Part shown: positions 21,145 to 31,039 of the stretch, piece by piece
Numbering within the stretch: position 1 is the stretch's first letter
Layout of the letters: each line of letters starts with the position of its first letter
Source: Favolaschia claudopus
Lineage: Eukaryota; Basidiomycota; Agaricomycetes; Agaricales; Mycenaceae
Assembly: GCA_037176885.1 (NCBI GenBank)
Contig: JAWWNJ010000086.1
Location: 248,001 to 312,000, forward strand
Length of the DNA stretch: 64,000 nt
Direction of reading: 5' to 3'
Position numbers and translations under genes: made by a program
The notes under the pieces: generated by a model
What the model saw: only the letters and a program-made list of their open reading frames with translations
The model's database searches: none
Told to the model about the DNA's origin: nothing

Positions 21145-23145
21145 TAGCAGTGTTCGCCCTTAAGCCTTAAATTCGGGTCTGGCCGACCCTTAAGGCTTAT
21201 TAAGCCTTATCCCTTAATAACCCTTAAGACCTTGAAGCCTTAATTTCCTTTTTAGGTAGGTAGTTCCCACCCTCCAACAGGCGCAAATTTTCAGTGGAGT
21301 ATATATATTAGACCATATTTGTGCACAAAGCACTTCAATCTTCAGTTCCTTTGGATGTTATGATAGCGGACCGAACTTCGTGACAAGCCAGATACCTAAG
21401 TTGGAAATTGTTACTGTGCCCTCAGTTTTTACCCAGTGGCATTGAAACTGTGCAGAAATGACCATAAGAAGGAAGACTAGAGATCCCTCGGGTCAAAAGT
21501 CTCAAAATCCACAAAATCATTTCTTCTTCCACGGATTTCGCGCTTTCGGTCCGGGCCGAGACATAGCCGGTGGCTGTACGATGCCATCAGCGCATCAAAT
21601 GTCTGCCGCACCACTGAACCTTCACCAAATCTCAACCAAATCCAAGGGACTTCTGCTATGGATGTTTGCTGGGGTCAGAATTGAGCTACTGACCAACTTC
21701 AGGCTATAATCCGATGGTTTTTTTCCGGAAACCTGAAGTTAGGTACACACACTTTTGAAATTTTGCGCAAAAATTTCGCGCTTTTCTAACCCTAGACTAG
21801 GGTTTCTCCGTTTTCTCTGAAATGCGAATTTTGCCTATAAACCCACCCCAAGTTCCTGCTAAATCTCAAGTTTCAAAAGAATTTTGGCCAAAATTCCGGC
21901 TTGATATGAAGTTGTGTCTGCTATCATACCAAATTCCTGAGCAGCCGGAGTCTAGAGGATTGATGAATTTAATGACGCCCCCCATCAATTATTTTATTCG
22001 GTATATTTCAGACGGCGTCGGCATGGCAGGATGCAAAAAGCCCAAGGCCGAGAAACCCGACAGCCACCATATGATCGGACGGTTACTTGGAAGTTGGCAC
22101 TGGGGCCGGAGATACCCGGGCTGGCGGCACGACACTCGGCATCACCCTTAAGGGCTCTTAAGCCCTGGATACCTCAGCGGCCAGTGCTTAAGGCTTATGT
22201 TAAGGCCTTAATAAGCCTTAACCTTAATAAGGCCTTATCCCTTAGGGCGAACACTGCTTCTTAGTGCTGTCAGGGTCGGGTCGGCTCTAAAGCCCGGGCT
22301 TGGGTCGGGTCAGCAAGGGTCAGGGTCAATGCTCAATGCCCGACCCGACCCAGAAGGCGGGGTCGGGCCCGGGTCGGGTCGGGTCAGGGTCGCGACCCGG
22401 GTCGCATGGTTAAGAAAAGAATTTTGAATGAATTTAACCTCACATACTAATATTTTTCTATGCCAGATGTATACATATATCAGGCTATTTTCTTCCCGTC
22501 CAAATTTCTCAAGAAAATAGCCTCGGGATCTATGGTCTGACTAGGGAGACTAATAGCTAACACCTCTTAAAGCAGAAAAAGCTGAATCCCAACAACAGTG
22601 GTCAGCAAACTGCATTTGAACGTAATAAATTCATAACTAACCACGAAAAACAGCTACCACTATCCGAACCAAGGGAGTCGACACTTTTCAAGACTATGCA
22701 GAATCAATGCTAGTTAAGTTCAGGTTCCTGAAACACAACCATAACTCTCCAGGCACCCGATTTGCGAATATACGCTGTGTCGCCTGCAAAACTTCCTTTC
22801 TAGGGTTGTGGGAACTGATGGGATGCGGGACTTACCGATCAACTCCTGCTGCTTATGCCCCCGATATGCCTTCCTCATCTCAGGAATGATTTCTTGAGCA
22901 AAAATTCAATGGTAAGCACTGTGAATGCATCAGATGAGGAGATGGAGACATGCATTCATGCCCCTAACTGAGCTGAAATTTTTAGGTGCCGACCCGGGTC
23001 GGCGACCCGGGTCCAGGGTCGCACAGAATCTCTGACCCGACCCGCGACCCTACTTGAAGTCGGGCCCGGGTCGGGTCGGGGTCGGGCTCAAAAGCCCGGG
23101 CTTGGGTCGGGTCTAGGGTCGGCGACCCGACCCCGGACAACACTA
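21145..23145. mobile_element. hAT-like element B rich in GGGTCGGG (split by element A)
   Basis: The ends TAGTGCTGTC and GACAACACTA are imperfect inverted repeats followed inward by long runs of GGGTCGGG/CCCGACCC words (22270-22400 and 22986-23136). Both sides carry the 8-bp duplication CGTCTTCT (21137-21144 and 23146-23153). The first three bases of the element (21145-21147) are separated from the rest by the later insertion of element A. The inner part (22410-22985) has no coding frame. Confidence 0.85.
21148..22256. mobile_element. hAT-like element A, TIR CAGTGTTCGCCC (1,109 bp)
   Basis: The ends are CAGTGTTCGCCC (21148) and GGGCGAACACTG (22256), flanked by a perfect 8-bp duplication CTTCTTAG (21140-21147 and 22257-22264). 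Both subterminal zones carry CTTAAGG/CCTTAAT words in both orientations (21160-21245 and 22142-22246). A CAGTG terminus plus an 8-bp TSD fits hAT. No transposase frame was recognised. Confidence 0.9.
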
Positions 23146-23164
23146 CGTCTTCTTGGCCACCCAA

Positions 23165-23810
23165 GCGAACAGCTGACTCGCTCGCTGGCTCGCAGTGGGA
23201 AGTATGACCATGTGCTGAAGCTTACATACAAGCAGTACTATGACCGCCGGCGGACACCAGCTCCAGACATCAAGGTTGGTGACCGGGTGTGGGTTGATGC
23301 TTCAGATATCCGCACCACCCGCCCTTCGGTGAAATTCTCCCACCGGCGTATCGGCCCCTTCAAGGTTCTGAAGGTCGTCGGTAATGGTGCCTTCAAACTG
23401 GAGCTGCCGCCCCGGTACTCTGCCCTCCACCCTGTCTTCCCTGTCGTGAAACTTCAGCTTGTGGAAGCCGATCCATTCCCCACTCGCCCCAGACACGAAG
23501 AGCCGCCACCAGTCCTTGACGTTCCTGGCGACAAGCAATTGGAGGTCGAGGAGATATTGGATGCCAAGATCCGCTATGGGAGTCTATGGTACTTTGTTCG
23601 CTGGAAGGGTTATGACCCGTCCCATGATCAATGGGTGAAGCACTCTAATGTCTTTGCCCCGGACGCTGTCGCTGCTTTCTACCGCAAATACCCTTCCAAA
23701 CCTCGCTCCATTGCTGTTGCTGCCTTCGATTCCCTTCCCTTCCGTGACCGCTCGTCAACTCCAGCTCAGGTGCGATCTATGCGTCGAGGCGCCGCATTCC
23801 AAGGGGGGGA
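23165..23810 (+). pseudogene. Ty3/gypsy integrase C-terminus with chromodomain
   Basis: The frame starts inside an integrase C-terminal region: Y-K-Q-Y-Y-D-R-R-R, G-D-R-V-W-V-D-A-S-D-I, then S-H-R-R-I-G-P-F-K-V (the GPF module). It ends in a chromodomain, V-E-E-I-L-D-A-K-I-R with W-Y-F-V-R-W-K-G-Y and H-D-Q-W-V-K-H-S-N-V. Chromodomains of this clade steer integration toward particular chromatin. A polypurine tract (CAAGGGGGGATGA) and the 3' LTR follow. Gag, protease, RT and the integrase core are missing, so this is the 3' end of a truncated chromovirus-type element. Confidence 0.88.
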
Positions 23811-23814
23811 TGAT

Positions 23815-24146
23815 GTCAGGGGAACTCCCTCTTTCGGCACTACACAGCCACCTATGACGCAGGCCTCCTGCAGATTTCCCACTTTCCCGTCAAATCCCCA
23901 AAGCCCTATGTCATCGTGGAGTAAGGCATGTGACTTGGCCCGGGATCATTGCCGATCGCTCCGAGCTTGTGGGAACTAGTTACTATATGTTTACTGCACC
24001 TAGCGTGGGAATCCTCAGCCTTTCTTCTCTTTGGATTCTCCCTCGCTAGGTGCGGTGTGATGTATTCTTAGTAGCTTCTTAATTAACTTTGGATTCTCCC
24101 TCGCTAGACCCTCGAGACATCTCGGGTCCTAAAGGTTGCCCTTACA
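23815..24146 (+). repeat. 3' LTR of the truncated gypsy element
   Basis: It begins TGTCAGGGG just after a polypurine tract and ends CCCTTACA (TG...CA). It contains the duplicated words GGATTCTCCCTCGCTAG. The same terminal octamers bound the compact LTR element at 24707-26290, so the two families are related. No 5' LTR partner is in the window. Confidence 0.75.
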
Positions 24147-24706
24147 CCGAGCGTATCCTTGTGCCGGATCCAGGGGTGGAATAGCGGGTTCTCCACGAGA
24201 ATCTCGGGCCCGACAAAGATGGCTTGGAATTCGTGAGATTTGAGCCGCTGCACACGGTTATTAGCCAGAGAGAAATGAAAAGCAGCTTGTGATAACGCAC
24301 CTTAAGTAGACCCTCATCCAACGTCTCATTATTGACGGCTGCCGCAGAGATTACGAGTTGATTGCATGTCTTCATCTGACACAGCATGAAGACGCGTAGT
24401 TGCACATAGAAGTCAACACTTACTTGTTGTTTTTGCAGGGAAAGTAACGGGGATACGACGAGGACGAGCTTCGACTTGTTTTGAGGAAGGAGGAGAGGCA
24501 GGACGAATTGCCCATGCCCGTGCCTGCGATGACCAAGGTGTCGAGCTTTAAAATGAAAGCCTCGGCAACATCTAGCTGCCAGTCGTGCGCGGTGTTGTTT
24601 GTGCGCTGCCGGAACGCCGAGCTCATTGCGTCGCGTGTATGCTTTGGATTGTAGCCATATTCAGCTGCTGCGCGCCGCCGCGCATCATTTAGGAGCTGTT
24701 GAGAGC
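24147..24706 (-). pseudogene. RecQ-like helicase fragment with two introns
   Basis: On the minus strand the first exon (24424-24706) reads Y-G-Y-N-P...D-W-Q-L-D-V-A-E-A-F with L-V-I-A-G-T-G-M-G, the Walker A region of a RecQ/DEAD-type helicase of the kind widely amplified in mushrooms. A frameshift near 24510 breaks the GK(T/S); the next frame continues F-V-L-P-L-L-L-P and V-V-S-P-L-L-S-L-Q (motif Ia). Introns 24376-24423 (48 bp) and 24248-24300 (53 bp) have GT/AG ends, and the last piece reads R-L-K-S-H-E-F-Q-A-I-F-V-G-P-E-I-L. The fragment is cut on one side by the gypsy LTR (24146) and on the other by the compact LTR element (24707). Confidence 0.75.
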
Positions 24707-24891
24707 TGTCAGGGGATTCCACAGCTATGACATCTTCTGACTTGGGCAGAAGTTCTCTGTCTCCAAGACATCATGCTGTGTGCTCACTTATGTCATATCT
24801 TACGTCACCTCTTGTATATAAGTAGTTCACTGGGGATCTCTGATCCCCAGGTTTGTTATCGACTTGGCTCCTGGGCCCTTCTCCCCTTACA
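24707..24891 (+). repeat. 5' LTR of the compact element
   Basis: 185 bp, TG...CA ends. TATATAAGTAG (about 24829) is a likely TATA box, and a GATCTCTGATCCCC near-palindrome follows it. Confidence 0.88.
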
Positions 24892-24996
24892 GCATAACAA
24901 ACCTTCTATTCGACTCTGGCACTCTCCTAGCCCCAGCCGACCACCCTACTTCCTACTCTGCCCTCATCCTACCATCGACCTTACACCTACCTTGCT

Positions 24997-25500
24997 ATGG
25001 CAACCCCCGCAGTTCCTCAGGACCTTTATTCCTACTGCACTTTCCTTCGAAGCGAACTACAGCGCGTCCACGACCGTCTTGATCGTCTTGAGTTTGGGGA
25101 CACTGCAGCCTCTACTCCCCGAGGGCATGCCTGGCGCTTCTCCTGGGATGGCGCTCGCTGGGGCTCTGAACCATCAACCCCAGCCCCTACCCCTGCCATC
25201 ATCGCTGTCGGCCACACCGCCATACCACTCGCCGAAACCCTCCCTACTGCACAGGACGCACCGTCCCGCTACTCGTGTACGCTTGTGGTGCCTGACTCGG
25301 TCGTCGGGCATATCGTTGGCCGTGGTGGTAAGGGTCTTCATCAGTCGCACGACATCTCCGGCGCCCAACTTCGAGCCTATACTGATAAGGCTTCCCCCTT
25401 GGAGCGCCGTGTATCTATCCGTGGTACCGACCAGCAAATCGGTGAAGCGCTAATTGCGCTTGGGAAGCGTTTCATGCGTAAGCGTATCCGCTCAAGAAGA
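24997..25500 (+). CDS. KH-domain Gag-like protein, N-terminal frame
   Basis: The ATG at 24997 opens a frame with a short coiled-coil-like N-terminus (residues 9-33, L-x-R-S-E-L-Q-R-V-H-D-R-L-D-R-L), a proline-rich linker and a KH RNA-binding domain at about residues 91-160. The domain shows V-V-G-H-I-V-G-R-G-G-K-G-L-H, that is the G-x-x-G loop (GRGG), followed by S-G-A-Q-L-R-A-Y. KH domains bind single-stranded RNA or DNA, so here the domain may package element RNA in place of a zinc knuckle. Near 25490 the sense frame shifts by -1: the next frame continues K-K-K-G-P-S-R-L-S-G-D-P and runs to 26042. Whether this is a programmed shift, a small intron or decay is open. Confidence 0.6.
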
Positions 25501-26042
25501 AAGGTCCGTCACGCCTTTCCGGGGACCCTGCCCCTCCCCCTCCTGGCCCGGTGCCGGTTTTGCCGAACGCTTCTGGCGAGGGCGCTCGCCCGCTGAAGAA
25601 GCGCGCACACCCCGTCCATCCGTCTCAGCCACCGGCTCCGGTTCCACCCCCTCCAGCGGCCAGTGCTCAGCCGCACCCAGGTGCCGCTACACAGCCAAGG
25701 AAGTCTGGGGTGCGATTTGCACCACAGGAGTCTTCCTACCCCGCCTCTAACTCTCTACCCCATAACCCTGCCGCCATCTCTATTCCTACGCAGGTAATGG
25801 CGTCCCCTATTCCTACTCCCCGCCCCAGCTCTACTCCTTATGCCCCCTCGGTGGCCATGCCCACTGCCATCCCGTCCCCCTCTCCACGTTCAGTAGCTCC
25901 TTCGCCTATGGCCATTGATGCTATTCGACCTGAAAGGGGACGTCGACAACAGACGGCACGGCGAGGCGGTGCAGTGTCTGCGTCTGATTCGCGGATTGAC
26001 TCCCAGGGCAACCTACTCTTCCGTGGCGATCCAGGATTTTGA
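25495..26042 (+). CDS. Proline-rich continuation of the KH-domain protein (shifted frame)
   Basis: The frame is rich in Pro, Ser, Ala and Thr (P-A-P-P-P-P-G-P at its start), has a basic patch E-R-G-R-R-Q-Q-T-A-R-R and ends N-L-L-F-R-G-D-P-G-F. Codon composition matches the upstream KH frame, so both were probably one protein. Stop at 26040-26042, about 60 bp before the 3' LTR. Confidence 0.45.
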
Positions 26043-26105
26043 AGGATCGTTCATTCTACTGGGCTCTGGTCTTCATCGAGGCGACGAATCTTGAAGAGGG
26101 GGTGA

Positions 26106-26290
26106 TGTCAGGGGATTCCACAGCTATGACATCTTCTGACTTGGGCAGAAGTTCTCTGTCTCCAAGACATCATGCTGTGTGCTCACTTATGTCATATCTT
26201 ACGTCACCTCTTGTATATAAGTAGTTCACTGGGGATCTCTGATCCCCAGGTTTGTTATCGACTTGGCTCCTGGGCCCTTCTCCCCTTACA
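26106..26290 (+). repeat. 3' LTR of the compact element
   Basis: 185-bp partner of 24707-24891, directly preceded by a purine-rich tract. Confidence 0.88.
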
Positions 26291-26391
26291 AGACCGCTCG
26301 CGGAGGGCGGGGTGACGGTCGCCACCCTCCGGAGGCATGGTCCTGGAGTTGGCGGCGGACGCGAGCGAATGGAGTGGACACAGTGACGCGC

Positions 26392-27698
26392 TGATAGACC
26401 CGGTATTGGGCCAGGGCTGAATTTATTCATTTTCAGTTCAAGTGCTATTGTATTAAAAGAGTAATACATTAAATACCACGGGAATACGCTCGTATGAGGA
26501 CTGGCGTTTGCCTGGGCGGCCAGTTAAAGGATTATACACTAGTGGGAGGTCTGGTACTGTCTACGACTGCGCTGGTATAGCGTGGAAGTTATAATATTCC
26601 AGAACAGACCTATCACGATAGGTCTCTAACCATCCGGAATAGGATTGGGAGTCACCCTGTGTTCCGACCAAAGGCAGAATGAGTGGGATATAACTTGGGA
26701 CTTATAAGAACCTGCCGAAAGGCCAGAAGGAGTGTTTCCTGGAGGCAAGAGGCTTTCACGAATAATTCTATAAACCAATTGCGAGGGATTTGCGGAAGTA
26801 GAATATTCCTACAAAGGAACTACACGTCATGCCGGGTTGGCTGCCGCCGTATTACGATCAAGGAGCACGGTCCGAAGAGGGACACTCATTAATGCCAATT
26901 TGGGCAATATTGATTGGGCCGCTGCGGCCCACTGTCATAACATAATGATCGGGATAAGGACTTGGATTGAATGAACCTTTGATCTATTTCCTGTTCTGGC
27001 CACCAAGGATAGGGCGAGGGCATAGCGGGCCCTAGTTTCTCTCACAATATACCCGTTTGTCAACTGTTCGGTCTCTAGTGAAAGGTATAAAAGGCATCGT
27101 ATTCTGTACTGGTACTCCAGTGGATTCCCTCCTCTAGCTGTGAGCGTCAAGCCAGTGTCGGCTTCGTGAACAACTAGACGTTGGACTCCATTCGAGATAA
27201 ACTCCAGAAGCTTATTTGTTTCTTTGGTTTGTTTCGTCAATATATATTGTCTGTTGGATCATCTCTTGAATTGTACGCGTGGAATATTGGAAATTTTGGG
27301 AACTTACGCGTGGAATTATAAGAACTTTTGACCTACGGGACGCGTGAAACAGTTATCGGACATCTTACGCGTGGAATATATTGGCTTAACAAGCGACTTA
27401 AACACCTAAACCTCTTGAGAAGAGTTACATCTCAAACCCTTGTTGAAACCCACACTTCCTGTGTCAACATAGGACCCGTATAGACGTTCTCTGTACAAAG
27501 TCAGCAATCGCGAAAGCTTAAGTTAGTATATTTTGAGTGTTAGAATAGTTGGATTGCCACAGTCTATACTGGACTGGAACCCCGAACCTCGCACGTCGAT
27601 CTCATAGTGGTTTAGGATTATATTTAAGATTTGATTAGGGATTTAATTCCTTTCATTTCTTGGGTGTTTTCCATAGTTGCCCTATAGTCAGCGTTTCA
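26392..27698 (+). repeat. 5' LTR of the gypsy element
   Basis: 1,307 bp, unusually long for a fungal LTR. It contains four ACGCGT boxes within 98 bp (27275-27372), mostly as TTACGCGTGGAAT. Open frames on both strands are present but show no domain and are treated as spurious. Confidence 0.95.
27275..27372. promoter_or_regulatory. Cluster of four ACGCGT (MCB-type) boxes in the LTR
   Basis: ACGCGT occurs at 27275, 27306, 27340 and 27367, and again in the 3' LTR at 39764-39861. In yeasts ACGCGT is the MluI cell-cycle box bound by MBF at G1/S. Function here is inferred from the motif only. Confidence 0.5.
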
Positions 27699-27700
27699 TC

Positions 27701-27717
27701 TGGAGCCCACCGCGAGG
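27701..27717 (+). other. Primer-binding site
   Basis: TGGAGCCCACCGCGAGG starts two bases after the LTR end and begins TGG, complementary to a tRNA CCA end, as expected for first-strand priming. The priming tRNA was not identified; it is not the common initiator-Met type. Confidence 0.65.
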
Positions 27718-27896
27718 GGTTCATCCATCTATTTCTATACTTCAAAGTAGAAATCTCAAGCCAAGTTTGGACTTGTTGCGTATAGAAATATCTCTACCTT
27801 CCTATACAGGATTATACCTTGGACTTACATCCGAGAAGAACGAATTATTCGTTAAAAGTGCCGTTGACTTAGGTCAACATTTCGGTACAACCAGAC

Positions 27897-29810
27897 TTGT
27901 CAGAAATATCTGCGGACGGCGAACTTGCTTCCACATCTTTCGCGAAACCTAAACCACGCCGGTCTAGTCGGTTAAAAACACCAACAGACTTAGATCCTCT
28001 TCCTAGGAAGAAAAAGCGTACTCCTACTGAGGCAGGGAGATCACAATCTCGAGCCAAAGCTAAGGAACGGGTTACAGCGTACAGAGGAAAGCAAAGAGCT
28101 ATCACGAATACTCTGTCGGATCTAAACACACAACCTACCATAGAGGAGGAAGTTGAAGAGGAACAAACCATTCCTCCAGACTCTCCTTCTGCTACACAAA
28201 CTTCGCAAACCTTACCTTCATCTCAATCATCGTCAAACGCGATGGCTGACCCAAACGCACAAAACGCTCAAAACCCTAGGGTTGCGAGTTTTAAAATTCC
28301 TTATGCTTGGGATCCAAACGCTCCCAAGTTCACCACGGATGACTATGAGGACCTAAAAACCTTCGTAGATCATGTTGGGCAAATCTTCGAGTTGGCTGGT
28401 ATCACTACCGACCAATCACGAAAAGAGCATTTGACCAATTACCTTGGTGCAAAGAAGAAGGAGCAGTGGAGAGCACTGCCGGAGTACACTACAGGGACTT
28501 ATGATGATTTCCTGAAGACGGTGTATAAGAGTTACCCTGAGATTAATACGGACCGCACCGGTACTGTTGAAAATCTTAAGAAGCTCTGTAAACGTAATAA
28601 AGGGATTACCGTTTACGAGGAGGGAAAACTTCGTCGATTTGGAATCGAATACTACACCGAAGTCAAAAAGTTGTATACCGAGCCTGCGTTGTTAACCAAC
28701 CAGGTTGCGTGTAAGCAGTACTTAGAGACTCTGGATGTAGGATTCAAAAACACGCTCGAGATAGCAATCGCGAATTCTGTCTTGATGAGGGCACAGTTCC
28801 CGAATCTTGGAGGAGCGGCCGCGGCTGGAGCAGACGCGACAGCTGCGGGTGATTCCAGAAAGGAAGATCCCATTAAGCTCCCAGAGCTTATAAAATTGGC
28901 AGAGACTCTAGCTGCTAACCAGCATGAGTCCCCTAGTGTTGTGATTGAACAGGAACCAAAAGTGGTTCCTGGGACCAACTTAGGACTGCCTAGGATTTTA
29001 GTAAAATCCGAACCCTTTGAGGAGAAGTTCGAGACTATGGAAGGTGCCATAGCTCAGTTGCGGGACCAGCATGTCTTGACGCAAAGAACGTACGAAGAGA
29101 GGCACAATGAAATGATGAAAACTATGCAGCAGTTCATGAGAGATCCTCCTCCGCACTTCAGTCGTGACAGGGACCGCGATCGCGATTATAATCGCTCGAG
29201 CTTCGCTTACAACTCCCAAGGGCCTAGCCAAAAGCCCTCTGGTCAAGATAGATCAGAGAAGAGAAGCGAAAGAGATTGCTTCTATTGTGAAGAGCCCGGT
29301 CACTACTCTCGCGAATGCCCCTACAAAGACGAGCATATCCAGAAAGGATATTTGACCGTCGAAGGAGGAAAGCATAAGCTCGGAGATGGCGGCTGGATTC
29401 CTTCGGGAAGTGGGACTCAGAAAACCAGAGTTGAAAACTACTGGAAGAATAAGTCCGCCAGTCAGAACTGGAATACAGTTGACAGTTATTACAACGGCGA
29501 GATGGAAGGGCCTTCTTATGACCCGGAACTCCAAGCCGACGAAATTAAGTCGCTGAAAGTAAAACTCAGAAGAGCTGAGCAATACAATCTAGTTCAACAA
29601 CAACAACAAGTGGTTCATCCCACTTATATGGCTCAGATGCAACCTGTCGCGACTGCTCAACCAGTCGTTGGGCAAGCGGAAGTGAATAATGTTGTTCACA
29701 CCTTATTAATGAGGGGTCTCAGCATGTCGGATCCGCAAACCCAGGAGCAGTTTGTTGCAGCCACCAGGAATAATGCTAGACAGGGTGGTGGCACTCCGCC
29801 AAATTTCTAA
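27897..29810 (+). CDS. Gag polyprotein of the gypsy element
   Basis: The open frame runs 27873-29810. It has no ATG before 28242, where M-A-D-P-N-A-Q-N opens a 522-residue protein; the coordinate 27897 is a TTG. The first 115 codons (basic K-P-R-R-S-S-R-L-K, then acidic) are therefore translated only if a non-ATG start or a spliced leader is used. The body is a retrotransposon Gag (D-L-K-T-F-V-D-H-V-G-Q-I-F onward). Near residue 460 of the long frame is one CCHC zinc knuckle, C-F-Y-C-E-E-P-G-H-Y-S-R-E-C, which binds RNA. It would form the virus-like particle. The stop lies 11 nt before the ATG of the next ORF. Confidence 0.88.
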   Translation: MSEISADGELASTSFAKPKPRRSSRLKTPTDLDPLPRKKKRTPTEAGRSQSRAKAKERVTAYRGKQRAITNTLSDLNTQPTIEEEVEEEQTIPPDSPSATQTSQTLPSSQSSSNAMADPNAQNAQNPRVASFKIPYAWDPNAPKFTTDDYEDLKTFVDHVGQIFELAGITTDQSRKEHLTNYLGAKKKEQWRALPEYTTGTYDDFLKTVYKSYPEINTDRTGTVENLKKLCKRNKGITVYEEGKLRRFGIEYYTEVKKLYTEPALLTNQVACKQYLETLDVGFKNTLEIAIANSVLMRAQFPNLGGAAAAGADATAAGDSRKEDPIKLPELIKLAETLAANQHESPSVVIEQEPKVVPGTNLGLPRILVKSEPFEEKFETMEGAIAQLRDQHVLTQRTYEERHNEMMKTMQQFMRDPPPHFSRDRDRDRDYNRSSFAYNSQGPSQKPSGQDRSEKRSERDCFYCEEPGHYSRECPYKDEHIQKGYLTVEGGKHKLGDGGWIPSGSGTQKTRVENYWKNKSASQNWNTVDSYYNGEMEGPSYDPELQADEIKSLKVKLRRAEQYNLVQQQQQVVHPTYMAQMQPVATAQPVVGQAEVNNVVHTLLMRGLSMSDPQTQEQFVAATRNNARQGGGTPPNF

Positions 29811-29821
29811 GTAGTCCAGGG

Positions 29822-31039
29822 ATGGAGGCGAAGTCGCGGACTAAGAACTTAGAAAAGCCTCCTGAGGACCGTAATACTAGAAACACCGCGGACAGCAGTC
29901 CTGATTGGAGAGCGAAGCCTGGAGAAGAGGCAGATAATTCTCAGAAGACTGAGAAGGTTGAAACGCGACCTAGGCGAGAAATCGCGATAGGTGTCGAACT
30001 GCCTTACCGAAAGGTAAACCCGGTGGTTAATCGGCAAGCGGACCAACCAGAGGTTGTAGAAGTAAGGGCTGATTCTCAAGAGGAGAAGGCCTACCAATTG
30101 AAAGCACCTGTGCAGAAGGATGGCCTTGGAAGGGCTGTCGCGAATAAAATTTTGAACTCGGAAATTACTCTGGGTGTCAAGGAATTGGCTGGTGTGTCGC
30201 CTGAAGTGAGAGAAACTCTTCGGAGGGACTTCACCAAGGTTAGACGAACCAAGGCCCCTGGAGCGAAGCAAGTAATGTTCGAAGAAGAGATTTCGGACTT
30301 ACCGTTCCAGGATGATGATGAGGATGAACTGGAGTATGACGCACTCGATCTGGATGACCTTCCAGGGGTGTCTTCAGTCTTCGTTAGCACGATTGACACG
30401 GAAGATATGCCTGTGGGGGCAGTCGCGATACCTGACCCTTACCTTCAATATCTGGAATCCTTAGGACCGGATGAGAAGCCTAGGCAGGTTTATGACCATA
30501 GAAGCGCGGCTGTTGGGAGAGACTCAGCTGATCTCAGAACGGTGTCTCCATCCATTAATAAACAAGGACGCGTTGAATGCGTCTTGGACTTAGGATCCCA
30601 AATCGTATCTATGTCGCTAGAACAAGCGGTAGAGTCGAAATTAACTTGGGACCCGGATGTTCGTGTTTGGATGCAGAGTGCCAATAATTCTGTAGAGAGA
30701 GCAGTTGGCTTGGCCAGGAATGTCCCATTCAAATTTGGAGACATGACTGTGTACTTGCAGGTTCATATCATTAAAGGACCAGCGTACAAAGTACTTTTGG
30801 GAAGGCCTTTCGAGGTTCTAACTGAATGCCAGGTTAATAATCATAAGGATGAGTCCCAGACCATCACCATCAAAAATCCTAATACGGGAAAACGTTGTAC
30901 AATCACTACAACTAAAAGGAGGCGTGAAAGCGACCAATCGCGAAAGCCCTCTGTAACCGTTGAGGAGGAAGATGGGAGTCCGGAAAAGACTGCTGACCCA
31001 GAAGCAAAGCAGGGTTTTCGCCAAGCTTCGAGGACTTAA
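29822..31039 (+). CDS. Aspartic protease ORF of the gypsy element
   Basis: A 405-residue frame from ATG 29822. The N-terminal 200 residues are charged and acidic. The C-terminal part is a retropepsin-like fold: V-E-C-V-L-D-L-G-S-Q-I-V-S-M-S with an L in the DxG triad (DLG instead of DSG/DTG), then L-A-R-N-V-P-F-K-F-G and A-Y-K-V-L-L-G-R-P-F, the second hallmark. It would cleave Gag and Pol. DxG with variable x occurs in related fungal elements, so it may be active, but this is uncertain. Its TAA stop overlaps the ATG of pol in the pentamer TAATG (31037-31041). Confidence 0.82.
   Translation: MEAKSRTKNLEKPPEDRNTRNTADSSPDWRAKPGEEADNSQKTEKVETRPRREIAIGVELPYRKVNPVVNRQADQPEVVEVRADSQEEKAYQLKAPVQKDGLGRAVANKILNSEITLGVKELAGVSPEVRETLRRDFTKVRRTKAPGAKQVMFEEEISDLPFQDDDEDELEYDALDLDDLPGVSSVFVSTIDTEDMPVGAVAIPDPYLQYLESLGPDEKPRQVYDHRSAAVGRDSADLRTVSPSINKQGRVECVLDLGSQIVSMSLEQAVESKLTWDPDVRVWMQSANNSVERAVGLARNVPFKFGDMTVYLQVHIIKGPAYKVLLGRPFEVLTECQVNNHKDESQTITIKNPNTGKRCTITTTKRRRESDQSRKPSVTVEEEDGSPEKTADPEAKQGFRQASRT

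Larger units (their letters stand above)
24707..26290 (+). mobile_element. Compact LTR retrotransposon encoding a KH-domain protein
   Basis: Two 185-bp LTRs (24707-24891 and 26106-26290) start TGTCAGGGG, end CCCTTACA and look identical by eye. Flanks AGAGC and AGACC form a near-match 5-bp TSD. A polypurine tract, AAGAGGGGGTGA, precedes the 3' LTR. The 1.2-kb interior has room only for a Gag-like protein, so the element must borrow RT and integrase. The nearby gypsy remnant with matching LTR ends is a plausible relative of its helper. Confidence 0.88.

Noticed and set aside
26935..27240. 101-residue minus-strand frame in the LTR, repeated at 39424-39729
   Set aside because: It is repeated only because the LTR is repeated; no domain, and the gag-pol transcript must start in the same region.
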